Source: Tenrec ecaudatus (taxonomy: Eukaryota > Chordata > Mammalia > Afrosoricida > Tenrecidae). From it: a DNA stretch of 64,000 nucleotides. Positions 20,919-33,467 of the stretch are shown in pieces (positions within the stretch are counted from its first letter, which is position 1; each line of letters starts with the position of its first letter). Below the pieces are notes generated by a model, which saw only the letters and a list, made by a program, of their open reading frames with translations, was not told the origin of the DNA and made no database searches. The position numbers and the translations under genes are program-made. The stretch covers positions 75,574,494 to 75,638,493 of the forward strand of contig NC_134535.1 in the NCBI RefSeq assembly GCF_050624435.1. Direction: 5' to 3'.

Positions 20919-21075
20919 TCATTTACACAGGGAAGTACTCACAAACGTTTGCCTCTTGAGCAACTAGGGGATATTCAGCTATTTTCACAATGTATGCCTC
21001 TGCATCTTTTACATTTGATCAATTTTCTATAGGCAAATTATGGCGAATGGGAAAGGAGAGAACCAGCCACAAAGC

Positions 21076-21270
21076 CAAACCAAAACACAAACCCACTGCC
21101 TTTCAGTAGATTCCAAATCACGGTGACCCTGTAGGACAGAGCAGAACTGCTCCTAAGACTTCCCATGGCTGTAAGTCTTCATGGAAATAGTCTGTCTGTC
21201 TCCTCTGGATCAAACTGCTGACTGTGGGGTTATCGGCCAAATACTTAATCCACTGTGCCACCAGGAGCCC
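21076..21270 (-). repeat. AfroSINE
   Basis: acccactgcctttcagtaga tail at the left, ccactgtgccaccaggagccc head at the right. Confidence 0.9.
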
Positions 21271-21589
21271 AAACAGTCTCCATACCATCTAAACTTGGTC
21301 TTTTTGCTCAAGACCCTCATTCCTTAGCTGCCTTTATACTCTCCCCCAACCCCCATCACTTAAATTTTGGCTTTCCTTTTTCTCTCGGTTGCTCTTGGCC
21401 TCTTCCATCAGGTTCAACCATGACTGAGATAGTACTGGGAATTCCATGGTCATATTCTTAAATCCATCAATCCCAAGTTCTCTCTTTCTTCAGAAGAAGT
21501 TCTTTCTTTTCTTTTTAATGTAACTGTTTAGGGTGGCTCAAGGGAAGGCGTACAGCAGCAAACCAACTAGGTAATTGAGACTTCCTAAA

Positions 21590-22630
21590 AATGAGACACT
21601 CGGTGCTTCAGATTTCATTGAAAGAGTAACAAGAGAACAAACACTCAGTCTGAGGAGAAATTTTTGACAATGACAATATTGGACAAGGGACTGATCCCTA
21701 AAGTGTACAGAAAACTTCAACACCCGAACGGCAACAACGAAAGGCGAATCATCCAATTAAAAAATGAGCAGAGGCTGCAAACAGACACTTCACCAGGGAA
21801 GACAGCCAGCAAACACAGGAAGAAATGCTCACAGGCATGAGTCACTCGAGAGATGCAAATAAAAATAATGGGCTACAACCCTGCGTCAGCACGAATACCC
21901 AAGTTCAGCCAACAAGCAGCAGCAAATGTTGGCGAGGCCGTGGAAACTGGAAAGGTCGCAGATCACTGTGGGCCCCGAAGATGACGCAGTCCCTGTGGAA
22001 GCCGATTGGCTTCCTCAGAAAGTTGAACCTAGAAGTACTCCATGGCCCAGGGACCCCTCGACTTGGGATATACCGTAGAGAAGTGAGAACCGTATCAGGA
22101 GTAGATCTGTGCACGTCCATGGTCATCGCTAAGGAGCCCTGGTGGCATAGTGGGTCCGGCTGCTAAGCACAAGGTCAGCAGTTTCAACCCACCGTTGGAG
22201 AAGATGAGACTTTCTACTTGCAGAAAGATTTACAGACCCGGAAACCACAGGGATAAGGACTGATAGGATTTAAAACTGACTGAAGGTCAGTGAGTTTGCT
22301 TTTGTTTTATCTTCGTTGAAGTTATTCACAATAGCAAAACAATGGAAACAGCTTAAATGCCCATCAATGGAGGAATAAATAAATAAGGATGGGTGTGCAG
22401 AAAGAGTGGGATTCTGTGCAGCATTCATGAGGGATACGGAAAGCCCTACAGGACATTATGCTGAGGGCAGCCAGTCAACCACACAGAGGATGGGAGAGAT
22501 CAGTATTACCAAACGTCAAGAACAGGGTTTCACACCGAAGAAACCGTACTTGATGGTGATCAAGAGAGGAGGAAAGCCGCAGCCTAGAGGGCAGATGAGT
22601 GTTCTTTTGGGTGAAAACTCATAGTGGCCC
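21590..22630 (+). mobile_element. L1 ORF2 3' fragment, interrupted by an AfroSINE
   Basis: gaatcatccaattaaaaaatgagc, acttcaccagggaagac, agagatgcaaataaaaataatg, then after the SINE gttattcacaatagcaaaacaatgg and gcccatcaatggaggaataaat: the usual order of the ORF2 end. Degenerate. Confidence 0.78.
22130..22262 (+). repeat. AfroSINE inserted in L1
   Basis: aaggagccctggtggcatag, then gcacaaggtcagcagtttcaa and cccggaaaccacaggg; the tail is missing. Confidence 0.88.
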
Positions 22631-22639
22631 GACATAGGG

Positions 22640-22757
22640 GTTCCCAGGCTGTACATTTTCACAGAGACTCAACGTTCTTCCACGGATGGCTCGTGAGTTT
22701 GAACCACTGACTTTGTGGTTAACGGTCTAACGCTTACCAGACAGAGTCACCAGGCTT
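22640..22757 (-). repeat. AfroSINE fragment
   Basis: gtttgaaccactgactttgtgg, then accagacagagtcaccagg; diverged. Confidence 0.6.
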
Positions 22758-22816
22758 GTGCCTGGTCTAATCACAGTAGAAGGTCACCAAGGATCACAGT
22801 AGGAGGTCCTGGATAG

Positions 22817-23021
22817 ACCCCAAATCAAACTCACTGCCGTCGGGTCAATTCTGAATCACAGCACTACCCAGGGCAGAGTGAAACCGCCCGTTCGTTAGCA
22901 GCTCCCAGGCTGCAAGTTCAAGGGAGTAGAAAGTCTCACTCTCCGCAGAGAGCTGGTGGCCTCGCACTGCTGACCTTATGGTCAGCAGCCCAGTGAGTCT
23001 CGGTGACACCAAGGCTCCTGG
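22817..23021 (-). repeat. AfroSINE
   Basis: aaactcactgccgtcgggtc tail at the left, ggtgacaccaaggctcctgg head at the right. Confidence 0.88.
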
Positions 23022-23029
23022 CTCTGGAT

Positions 23030-23430
23030 AGCGTGGAAGAAAACCGTGGGACAGAACTCAAAGACGCAGAAAACCCAGGCTTACTGATCAGATAAAGACC
23101 TATGGGACCCCCGACGATGGCCCTTCGTCATCCTTCAGGCCTGGAACGGAACTCACCCCATGGTCGACTCAATGACCATTCAGGATCAAAGGCAGGGCTC
23201 TTACCCGAGAGCACAGTTCAGAGGGTCGGGCGAGTGGGAGAAGTGGAAGGGAAGAGAAGGAAGTGGTACTGCCGTGGCTGGAGTGAGACCCCACGTGTCT
23301 GACCTGCTGACTGGCACTGAGCTGCTGTGCCGACCTGCTCCCGGCTCAAAGTAAAAGTTAAAACAACAAAACCGCAAACCAAAAAGATCTTCAGAGGTCT
23401 TCTTCCAAGCAAACAACAGGTAAGCTCAAC
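23030..23430. other. Unassigned stretch
   Basis: About 400 bases in which I recognise neither a gene nor a repeat. Confidence 0.35.
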
Positions 23431-23436
23431 TATTTA

Positions 23437-23509
23437 AAACATGGCAGCCTGAAAACAAACAAACAAACAAACAAACAAACAAATAAATAAATAAACATGG
23501 CAGCCTGAA
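23437..23509 (+). repeat. Tail-only insertion between 17-bp direct repeats
   Basis: aaacatggcagcctgaa occurs at 23,437-23,453 and 23,493-23,509, identical. The 39 bases between are only (CAAA)n then (TAAA)n. This looks like a retrotransposition event that delivered just an A-rich tail. Confidence 0.65.
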
Positions 23510-23795
23510 CACGCCGCGCTTTTCACCACTGGCTATGGGGATCGGCTTGACAGACAAGACAGGAAGCCTGCGGGCGACACAGCACAGAGGCCACGTCCCC
23601 TCCTCTGGCTTCCCTGTTGCCATGACAGGTAGGACATGCCTCTACCCTTCTTCCTGCTTTCCCTATCTGACACCAACCGCGCCTCGCCCGGCACTCCCGA
23701 GCTGTGCGGAGTTAAACGATTTGTTCAAAGGCCACACAGAACTCAGACAAAATTCACGACTGTGGAGGTTTACTAGGGAAGTCAACAGGTGACTA

Positions 23796-23988
23796 CAGCG
23801 CTTCTCAGCCTCGCTCACGCCGCCACCCTTTCACACAGTGCCTATGTGGTGCTGACCCCCAATCATAACATGATTTTCCTTGCTTCTTCATCACTGTCAT
23901 TTTGCTACTGTCATGAATCGGGTGACCCCTGTGAAAGGGTCGTTCAACACCCCCCAAGGGGTCGGGACCCACAGGTTGAGAACCTCTG
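23796..23988 (-). mobile_element. SPIN-like hAT element
   Basis: Reverse orientation: cagcgcttctcagcctcgct left end, cataacatgattttccttgc middle, gaaagggtcgttcaacac, right end acccacaggttgagaacctctg. No convincing target duplication (ggtgacta versus tgttactg). Confidence 0.85.
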
Positions 23989-23989
23989 T

Positions 23990-24535
23990 GTTACTGCACA
24001 TCAGGATCAGTCAACAGGAAGGATACAGTCCCTGGTCCACAGCAACACCTGTCCTCAGCCAATAGACAAGTTCTCTCGAGGTTTCAGCCTCTCAACCACA
24101 TGGTCCCTTGGCCTCTGCCTGCTTGTACCTGGACACCCCACCTGCTTCTCTGCCTCCCAGTCGGGGCGCTGCTCCTTGGGTCTGTTCTCTGTTCTCATGG
24201 CTCCCTTGCCTGGGCCTCTGGCCTTGGCTTGGCTCCCATGGTCTCCACGCCACCGTGTCCCGAGTCTACTCTCAGCTCCGTCACTGCAGAGCTCTTGAAT
24301 GAGCACTTCTTTCTGTGGTTGTGAGACTTCTCTCCATGTCTGAGGTGGCTCTTCCACTCAGAGCACTGGCTTTGATGGAGACGTGGCTTGTGACTTTCTG
24401 CAGACCACCCCCCCCCCCAAGGAAAGAAAGGAGAGTGACTTCAGTCACACCCTCTCAATTCTCTCACAAAGAAAGCCCTCTGAAATGGGACCATCGCCAC
24501 AGGCAGAGAGTCCAGAAGCATAATACATGACGTGG
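23990..24535. other. Unassigned stretch
   Basis: About 540 bases, CT-rich in part. Open frames up to 169 aa on the plus strand begin inside the SPIN element and are not protein-like. Confidence 0.35.
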
Positions 24536-24539
24536 CAAA

Positions 24540-24699
24540 GTATGGTTCGAAGGGGCGCAATGATGGACTACATCGCCCGGGGGTAGTGCGTTCACGTTCA
24601 CGGGGAGAAGACACTCAGAAAAGGAGGGTGAGGCTGGGTACAAAACCAGAGTGTAATCGGTCAGTCAGTGAACTGCACCTGTAGAAACAGTCGCATCTG
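24540..24699 (+). repeat. Unassigned repeat shared with 53,667-53,845
   Basis: gaagacactcagaaaaggaggg and ctgtagaaacagtcgc parallel the other copy. It ends at the left boundary of the LTR. Confidence 0.45.
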
Positions 24700-25618
24700 T
24701 GTCAGGGGAGCCAGCCCCTAACACATCATCCTGCGTCCGGTAGGCGCAATTGTACAGTGATAAGTAAAGATCATAGTAAAGTCATAGAGAACAAGAGAGA
24801 TAGGAGAGATATAGTGAAATACAGGAGTCAGACACATCTCATGGTAGCATGCTCACCTCAGCCCCGCTTTATGGTCCACATGAGGATGTGGAAGGTGGGG
24901 ATTGCAGGAGAGAGGGTGAGCAGCGACTTATTACTAACCAAGGCTTATATATCTTTGGGGGGCGTGCATGCCCCCTAATTACAGGTAAAGACACACGTCA
25001 CAGGAGGGGGTTGTACAATAGGCATAAGCGTAACAGGGAGGGGATGAGCTCGGGGTGTACACAGGATAGGAAGGGGAGGAACTAGGGGTCTACATGTGAC
25101 AGGATGTGCAGACCCTAGACCAGGCGGCCTCAAACTACAGCCCACGGGCCACATGCGGCCCACCACGGACATTTCTCCAGTCTGCTGGGTGTTTTTGCCC
25201 CACTTGTTTTTTTATTTCAAAATAAGATATGTGCAGTGTGCATAGGAATTTGTTCATAGTTTTTTTTAAATAAAAACTACAGTCCGGCCCTCCAATGGGT
25301 CTGAGGGACAGTGAACTGGCCTGCTGTTTAGAAAGTTTGAGGACCCCTGCCCTAGAGTCATGATGGCGGCCTAACCTTGGTCACCTTGACCTCCCTGGGC
25401 TCTCCTTCAGGGAAACTAGCTACTGCTATCCTGTCAGAAGGCGGTGAGCCCAGCTTAGGGTGGGACAGACTACACAGTCTGATTGCTGTAGATGGCTGAT
25501 AATCCTTGGGGAGACTAACCTCTGACCTCCAAGTGTAGTCATTTGCCATGCGTAGCAAGCGGCTAAGTTTGGCATACATTTGGGGGAGACAATTTGGGAG
25601 AAATCATTGTTTCCCACA
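24700..25618 (-). mobile_element. Solo LTR, family 2 copy (ii), split by an OC1-like transposon
   Basis: Fossil solo LTR of about 690 bases once the inserted transposon is removed. Its ends on the minus strand are TGTGGGAAAC and CTCCCCTGACA. It shares long stretches with the copies at 2,582-3,058 and 13,152-13,805 (for example the catggtagcatgctcacctc block, read on plus). Flanking catctg/cattgg is only a weak candidate duplication. No retroviral genes accompany it. Confidence 0.8.
25121..25349. mobile_element. OC1-like hAT element (non-autonomous) inserted in the LTR
   Basis: 229 bases with inverted ends caggcggcctcaaac and gtttgaggacccctg. Flanking 8-mers ccctagac (25,113-25,120) and ccctagag (25,350-25,357) match at 7 of 8. 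The right end, read in reverse (caggggtcctcaaac then ggccagttcactgtccctcag), agrees with the OC1 (OposCharlie1) family as I remember it. Confidence 0.85.
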
Positions 25619-25684
25619 CATTGGTACATGCTTTGCTGTGTACATTCACAACCACAAAGTAAGGGAAAACTTGAAAAGGAGCTA

Positions 25685-25853
25685 CAGTTAACCTTTGAAC
25701 AATGCAGGGATGCGGCTTGTGGACAGCGCATGGAGTTGATCCATACATAACTTCTGGCTTCCCCAAAACACCACTCTGTGTAGCCTGCTGTTGACCGGTG
25801 GGCTTACAGAAATAGCATAAACATTTGATGTACACAGATTTTGTGTGTTTTAG
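25685..25853 (+). mobile_element. Tigger (pogo-type) DNA transposon fragment
   Basis: cagttaacctttgaacaatg at the start and gcctgctgttgaccggtgggcttac, then ttttgtgtgtttta, follow the order of old eutherian Tigger/MER2 elements. Internally deleted. Confidence 0.7.
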
Positions 25854-25854
25854 G

Positions 25855-26490
25855 AGGGGGCTTCAAAAAGCTCAAAACATTCCAATACCGTTTAAGGCCC
25901 TTTGTCAATGAATGCTTTTTCTGAAGCGTCCTTGCATGCGCCGCCCTATGCTGGACCTGCATAGGTTGTTGTGCCTGTGGGTGAGGCTGCGACTATGTCA
26001 ATGGCTTTCCGCTCTTTGCTGGGTCCTCACGCGGAACTCACCTCTCTGGAAACGCTGCACAACGGCACACGGCTGCAGACCTTCATGGATGATCCATACC
26101 AAGCAATCCAACCTTTTCTTGCCACGTCACGTACGTCACAATTGTTCTCTGGGAGTAGGGCCAGTTGTCACTGGTGGCATTTCATAAAGGTTTATGGAAT
26201 TGCACTCAACAGGACGAAGACTGCCTACACGTTGAGATAGACAATTTCCTGGGAAGACAATTTACACATCATCTTTTTAAAGCACATGCAGAGTGCAAAG
26301 CCGTGTGTTATTCCCGGGATCCCTCTGACACACCCTACAACATGAACGAAGCCTGACGACTATGCTGAGCAAAGTAAGACGCAGAAGGAACACACTGTGT
26401 GTCCCTGTTCATGGAGTGTCTCCCTGCCACTGAGTGAATCCCCACTCACAGAGAGCCTCTGGGAGCCCTGTGTACTTCCCAGGCTGTAAA
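25855..26490. other. Stretch beginning with a mariner-type terminal repeat
   Basis: gtttTAggagggggcttcaaaaagctc at 25,850-25,875 matches one arm of the palindromic MITEs, but the second arm is not seen. The following 600 bases are not recognised, apart from a possible AfroSINE scrap near 26,430-26,480. Confidence 0.4.
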
Positions 26491-26535
26491 TCTCCCAACT
26501 GGTCCAAACGGTGACATCACGGTAAACGGAGAAGT

Positions 26536-27028
26536 TGGCACGGATTTCACCTTGTTTGGATTCAGTCAGTGCCCATGGGGCAGCAGCCAAGATCAAAGGG
26601 TGCACCGCATTGCGTTCAGCAAACCTAGACCTCTGTACAGGGTTGTCACATGGAGACGGAGGTGTACCTGACCCAAACCACGGCACTTCCCATCGCCTCC
26701 GGAGTGTACGAAATGTGGACCTTAAGAAGGAAACTGAAGGAGACCGGGTGCATGTGAGTGAGGATGCACGGAGTACAGCTCGAAGGCTCCTCAGAAGCAG
26801 GGACGGTGAGCTTCCACCCCCGTCCTTTGAAGTCTATTACCGGGAGAGACCGTGTGCTTGGGGAAGTGGAGGGAGGGTCAGTACGAAAAGAGATGGGGGG
26901 ACACAGTGGCCACCACAATGGGCTCAGACATCACAATTGGAAGGACGGAGCAGGACCTGGCAGTGCTTCGTTCTGCTGTATATGGGATCACGATGGGTCG
27001 GAACCAGCTTGACTGCATCTAACACATA
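26536..27028 (+). mobile_element. BovB/RTE LINE 3' fragment
   Basis: gcagcagccaagatcaaagg, gtcacatggagacggagg, gtacctgacccaaaccacgg, then cacagtggccaccacaatgg, aggacctggcagtgcttcgt and gggtcggaaccagcttgact follow the RTE/BovB ORF end and the tail that AfroSINEs share. Frame broken, no 5' part. Confidence 0.88.
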
Positions 27029-27049
27029 CCTTTGTATAAATATACATGG

Positions 27050-27131
27050 GGGAGGGGGGCTTCAAAAAGTTTGTGGAAAAATGGAATGAAATGTTCATTG
27101 GAGTTTTCCACAAGCTTTTTGAAGTCTCTTT
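27050..27131. mobile_element. Palindromic Tc1/mariner MITE
   Basis: ggggggcttcaaaaagtttg and the inverted caagctttttgaagtctc form a hairpin of about 80 bases. Sister of the copy at 20,842-20,918. Confidence 0.8.
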
Positions 27132-27990
27132 ACATATGGGGTGCAGTTAGTTGAAAGGTTACCTCCAGGGGTTTCTGTTTTAAATGGTGCCTCAGGGGAT
27201 AGACTGGCAAGGCTACCCGGGTCTCGGCCAGCTCAGGAAATCTGGTTTTTCAAGATCGTGAGTTTTGCAGTATGATCTCCCTTCCCCCTTTTATCTGGGA
27301 CCAACTTTTGTGGTCAGAACACTCAGCAGTCTTAGCCAGATACCATCTGGTCCCGGTCCCTGGAGAGAGGTTAGGGACTGGCTTCGACATGGCTTTTCTT
27401 ACATTCTGTTGCAGAAGTATTACTGTTTGATCCTGGGGGCTTTGAAGAGGTTAGATCAAGAGCGTTGCATCCTGTTACTGCTTTTCAATCAAGAGTCAAT
27501 CCCCAATCAAATCAGGCCACTGGAATGTCATATCAATTGTCATAGCCTGGAACCACTCTGCCACCTAGCTCACAAGTTAAACAATCTCGCTTTCTCTCCC
27601 CTCTGCCTGGAAAGCTCTTTCCCGGTCCAACCAAATGACTTCTTCTTCCCACTTTCTTTAGGTTTCAGATGAAATCTTGTTTTACCTTTCTTCGTTTGCT
27701 TCCTGCTCATTTTGTGTGATTTTCTGTGTGTGAAATCCAAGATAAGTACATCTATAGAGACCGTAGCTAGGTGAACAATTACCCAGAGGCACGGCAGGGG
27801 GTTAGAGGGGATGGGGGACCATCAGCGAGGACATGAAGAAAGGGCTTGGCAATTGATTATGGTGACGATCGCACAGCTCGTCGTAATATGATTGATTAAA
27901 TTGTGTCATGTGCCAATAGAACAATTTTAAATGTTACCTGTCAACCTTACCAGGAGGCCACCTTATAGAAAACAGTGGCCTTTTCTCATT
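27132..27990. other. Unassigned stretch with a possible L1 tail
   Basis: About 860 bases. The part near 27,800-27,920 (ggcttggcaattgattatgg, then gatcgcacagctcgtcgtaat) resembles an L1 3' end. The remainder is not recognised. Confidence 0.4.
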
Positions 27991-27992
27991 CC

Positions 27993-28158
27993 AGGAGCCA
28001 TGGTGGCCTGGTGGTTATGCAGCGATCTGCAATGTCAGTGGTGTGAAACCACCAGCCGCTCCCCTGGAGACAGGGCTTTCCACCCCAGGCTCCTGAACTC
28101 AGAGAGGCCGTCTCCCTGCCCTACAGTTGGCATTGATGCGATGGCAGTGAATTTCACC
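27993..28158 (+). repeat. AfroSINE
   Basis: ggagccatggtggcctggtgg, then gtgtgaaaccaccagccgct and ggcattgatgcgatggcag. Confidence 0.88.
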
Positions 28159-28203
28159 CACTCCTTTCTTCCATGAAAATGCAAGTTCTAAGATTCAAGG
28201 TTA

Positions 28204-29093
28204 TATATGAGGGGGTACGCCCTCCCCCCAAAAAACACATTTTTTATCAAAGCTATATATTTTATTTTACAAAACAACCCTATCACCTTCAATGTACTCT
28301 CCATTACACTTAGTACATGTGGCAGATCTGCGATTACATGCTTGTAAACATTTATTAAACTTATCTGCTTGGATGGCTGACAGCACATCCCTTGGTTTTT
28401 TCGCCTCTTTTAGGTCATCAAATCGCTGTCCTTTCATGACCCTCTTCATTCTCGGAAACAAAGTCACATGGAGCAAGGTCAGTTGAGTATGGTACGTGGG
28501 GCAAGAGAGGCATGCTGGGGTTTTTTGCCAAAAATTGGCGCACTGAGATGGCTGTGTACAGGTGCGTTGTCGTGGTGGTAAAAGCAGTCCTGTCTGCCAC
28601 AAATCAGGCCTTTTTTTGTCACACAGTTAGGCTATCTTTTCAGAATCTCTAAATGGAAAATTTGGTTCAGTCTGATTTGGTGGAACAAATTCCAAATGCA
28701 CTGCAAGTTGACATTTTCGTCCGTTCGGAAAGCTGATGTGATGTCCAGAACAAGATTTGTCATCAATCGACATTTCACTTTTGAAACCTGAAAACCACTC
28801 ATACACGAGTTTTTCACATTGTGGTGTCCTTGCAAGCTGTATTCAACATCACAACAGTTTCTGCGGTATTTTTTTCAAGGAAACAAAATTTCACAGCTGC
28901 ACACTGTTATCTTCAATCGGCCATCACAAAAATGAGGTTCGAGTGAAACTGCTTTTATGAAAAAATTCACTGTGAAGACCCTTTGCCAGCAGACGTCACT
29001 GGGTGTACTGAGCGAGTTGCTGGCGCTTGTCTAGTGGAAAGAATTCGAAAGCTCCACCTGGCGAAGCTCTTTTTTGGGTACCCCTCGTATTAT
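28204..29093 (-). mobile_element. Mariner DNA transposon, internally deleted
   Basis: Inverted ends atatgagggggtacgcc (left) and ggtacccctcgtat (right) sit next to TA. The minus strand carries a broken mariner transposase: early part VYEWFSGF/KVKCRLMTN-like (about 28,790-28,750), then after a gap FLAKNPSMPLLPHVPYS, TDLAPCDF with the third catalytic Asp region, KGQRFDDLKEAKKP and KCNGEYIEGD near the C-terminus. At about 890 bases it is shorter than a full 1.3-kb mariner and misses the central catalytic region. It also has frameshifts and stops. Confidence 0.85.
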
Positions 29094-29105
29094 GTATATA
29101 TCCTT

Positions 29106-29262
29106 AGCAGGAGCCCCCGTGGTGCTATTCAATCAACAATGGACATTGAACTCCCAGGTCAGCAGTTCAAACCCACCAGCTGCTCCTCAGATGGGGCTGT
29201 CTGCTCCTGTACTGTAAGATTTACAGCTTTGTAAACACTATGGAGGGTCAGTTTCCAAAAAC
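29106..29262 (+). repeat. AfroSINE
   Basis: caggagcccccgtggtgcta, gcagttcaaacccaccagct and ttgtaaacactatggagggtc. Confidence 0.85.
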
Positions 29263-29458
29263 GACCTCTGGTGGTGTAGTGTCATTCATTCATTGGGCTG
29301 CTCACCAGGTCAGCAGTTCAAAACTACTAGTTGCTCCCTTGGAGAAAGACAAGGCTTCTGCTCCTGTCGTTATTCTCCGAACCTCACATGGACAGTTCTC
29401 CCTTGTCCTATAAGGTGCTAGAGTCCCACCAACTTGATGACAGGGAGTTTGGAGCTTG
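29263..29458 (+). repeat. AfroSINE, head-to-tail with the previous copy
   Basis: aacgacctctggtggtgtagt, gcagttcaaaactactagttg and ccaccaacttgatgacaggg. Confidence 0.85.
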
Positions 29459-29619
29459 AGTTTCTGCTGCAGTGGCTTATTTTCAAGGTTATTTTATTAG
29501 CCTATTGGATATTAGGATATCGAAACCAGCTAAATTAAGCATAGGACTGCTGAGCTCAAATTTACAGCAGCTCAATGTCCTTGGTTAGGTCTTTTGTCCA
29601 ACAGCACACTTCAAGAAGT

Positions 29620-31330
29620 CGGCATCACCAAATTTAAAGCCAGTGCCAGATGAAGGCATGTCGGCACGGAGTGGGGAGCCAGTGGAGGGGGCTGGGCCCC
29701 CATACCAGCTACATGGACAACTGACCCAGAATAATTTTCTTGAGGAGGACACTGAAGGTGCAGCTAGGGCAGAGGGGTATGTCGATCAGAGCACACTGGA
29801 GCAAATGAAAGGGAAGAGAGAGTGGAGTGCATCCTGGCCCACCAGGCCTGGAGGAAGATACCCCCGATCTGAACCAATGCAGAGTGGACCATATGGCTGA
29901 TCCCACAAGACACGCCGTCCCTTGCTGGACCAGTGCCCTAAGGGGGACACCACTGGAGACTCAGTGTCAGGACTGGCCCAGACTGACCCCGTGACACCAA
30001 GGCAAACCACTAAAGGCATGGGAGCAGAGCAGGGAGTCCCTGAGGGAGTACAAAGGACAGACTCTGGGGCCAGAACTTGGTACCCCATCAGACCTGACTG
30101 AAGGACACACCTAGAGACCAAAAATAAGTTCTTGATCTATTTACAGGTTTTCTTCTTTTTAAAAGTTTTTTCTTTTATTCTCCTGAGTACTTTGTTTTCC
30201 TTTTTTGTTATCACTGTGTTCTCACTCACCGCCTATCTTGCTATGACTTGATTTTTGGTGCTTATTAACAGATCTATCTAGCTAAGATAGACTGGATGAA
30301 TAGTCTGGAGGAGAAAACAATGGGACCAGTGGTTCTGGGGGACACAGGCAAGGGGGAGGTGGGGGTAAGGAGGTGGTGCTGACCAACCCAGGGACAGGGG
30401 AGCACAAGTGATCCAAAATCAGTGGCAAAGAGGGTGTGAGAGGCCTGGTAGGGATTCAGCAAGGGCAATGTAACCGAGAAATTACTGAAACCCAAATGAA
30501 GCCTGAGCATTATAGTGGGACGAAGAAAAGGAAACAGAGTTAAGAAATAGGCAACAAAGGGCATTTATAAAGATTTAAAGACTGGAATGTACATATGTAA
30601 ATATACTTATGTGAGGATGGGGAAACAGATCTACACACGTATTTATAGGTTTAGTATTAAGGCAGCAGATGGACATTGGGCCTCCACTCAAGCACTTACT
30701 CAATGCAAGAACACGTTGTTCTATTATATTGGCATTCCAGGATGCACACCTTCCAGACATGATTGAAGAAAAATGTGTGCATAAGCAAAAGTGGTGAAGA
30801 AAGGTTGATGGTACCCAGCTATCAAAATTTATAACATCTGGGGTCTTAAACAAGTGGCCATCTAGCTGAGAGGCATCAAAGCCCACATGGAAGCACACCA
30901 GCCTGACCATGAGGTGTATTAGGAATCAGGTAACAAGCATCAAAGAACAAAAAATCATTGTCATTGTAAATGTGGGTCAGGGCAGAGTGGAGACTCCAAG
31001 CCCATGAATAGGCAACTGGACACCCCCTCACTGAAAGGGATGTGGCGAGATGAGCCAGTTGGGTGCAGGGTAGCAATGATGAAACACCTAACTTTCCTCT
31101 TAATTCTTGAATGCTTCCTTCCCCCCAACTATCATGATCCCAATCTAACTTACAAATCTGGCTAGCCACAGGATGCACATTGGTAGATAGCACTGGAAAC
31201 AGGGAATCCAGGACAGATGACTTTCGGGACCAGTAGTGAGAGTGGCAATGCCTGGACTGCGGAGGGAATGTGGGGTAGAGTTCACCAGTTGTAGGATCAC
31301 AGGGTAACTCAGGGCACCAGCTCGGATACA
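29620..31330 (+). mobile_element. L1 3'UTR segment, truncated at both ends
   Basis: Sense-orientation counterpart of much of the reversed L1 at 9,681-11,638: for example aatagtctggaggagaaaac, gcatttataaagatttaaag, gaggatggggaaacagatct, gtgcataagcaaaagtggtg, ccatctagctgagaggcatc and tcatgatcccaatctaactt. It stops before the polyadenylated end, close to the RPS26 3' end. Confidence 0.8.
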
Positions 31331-31551
31331 AATACAGAACATATGCCACGGATGTTTTCTTTCAGAGATATTGCTAACTTTGGACAGGTATAATTCAGTG
31401 CCATAAAATTATAGACAAGACAGAATGGGAAATTTGTTATTTTTTTTAAATGGCAGCTCACACATAAGTTAAGATTTCCTCAGACATACCCAAGCCCCCT
31501 ACCCCCCAATCTTACAGACACACATCACAGCATGCCATGAACAATTTCCAC

Positions 31552-31557
31552 TTTATT
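31552..31557 (-). terminator. RPS26: RPS26 poly(A) signal
   Basis: AATAAA on the minus strand 32 bases after the stop, giving the very short 3'UTR typical of ribosomal protein genes. Confidence 0.9.
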
Positions 31558-31588
31558 TCCTTTCAGGTTTTTCTTCAGCTTCTAATCT

Positions 31589-33464
<1,876 letters not shown>

Positions 33465-33467
<3 letters not shown>

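Noticed and set aside
28267-28602. 111-aa minus-strand open frame as a domesticated transposase
   Set aside because: The surrounding mariner lacks its middle and shows frameshifts and stops in the rest, so there is no sign of selection on the fragment.
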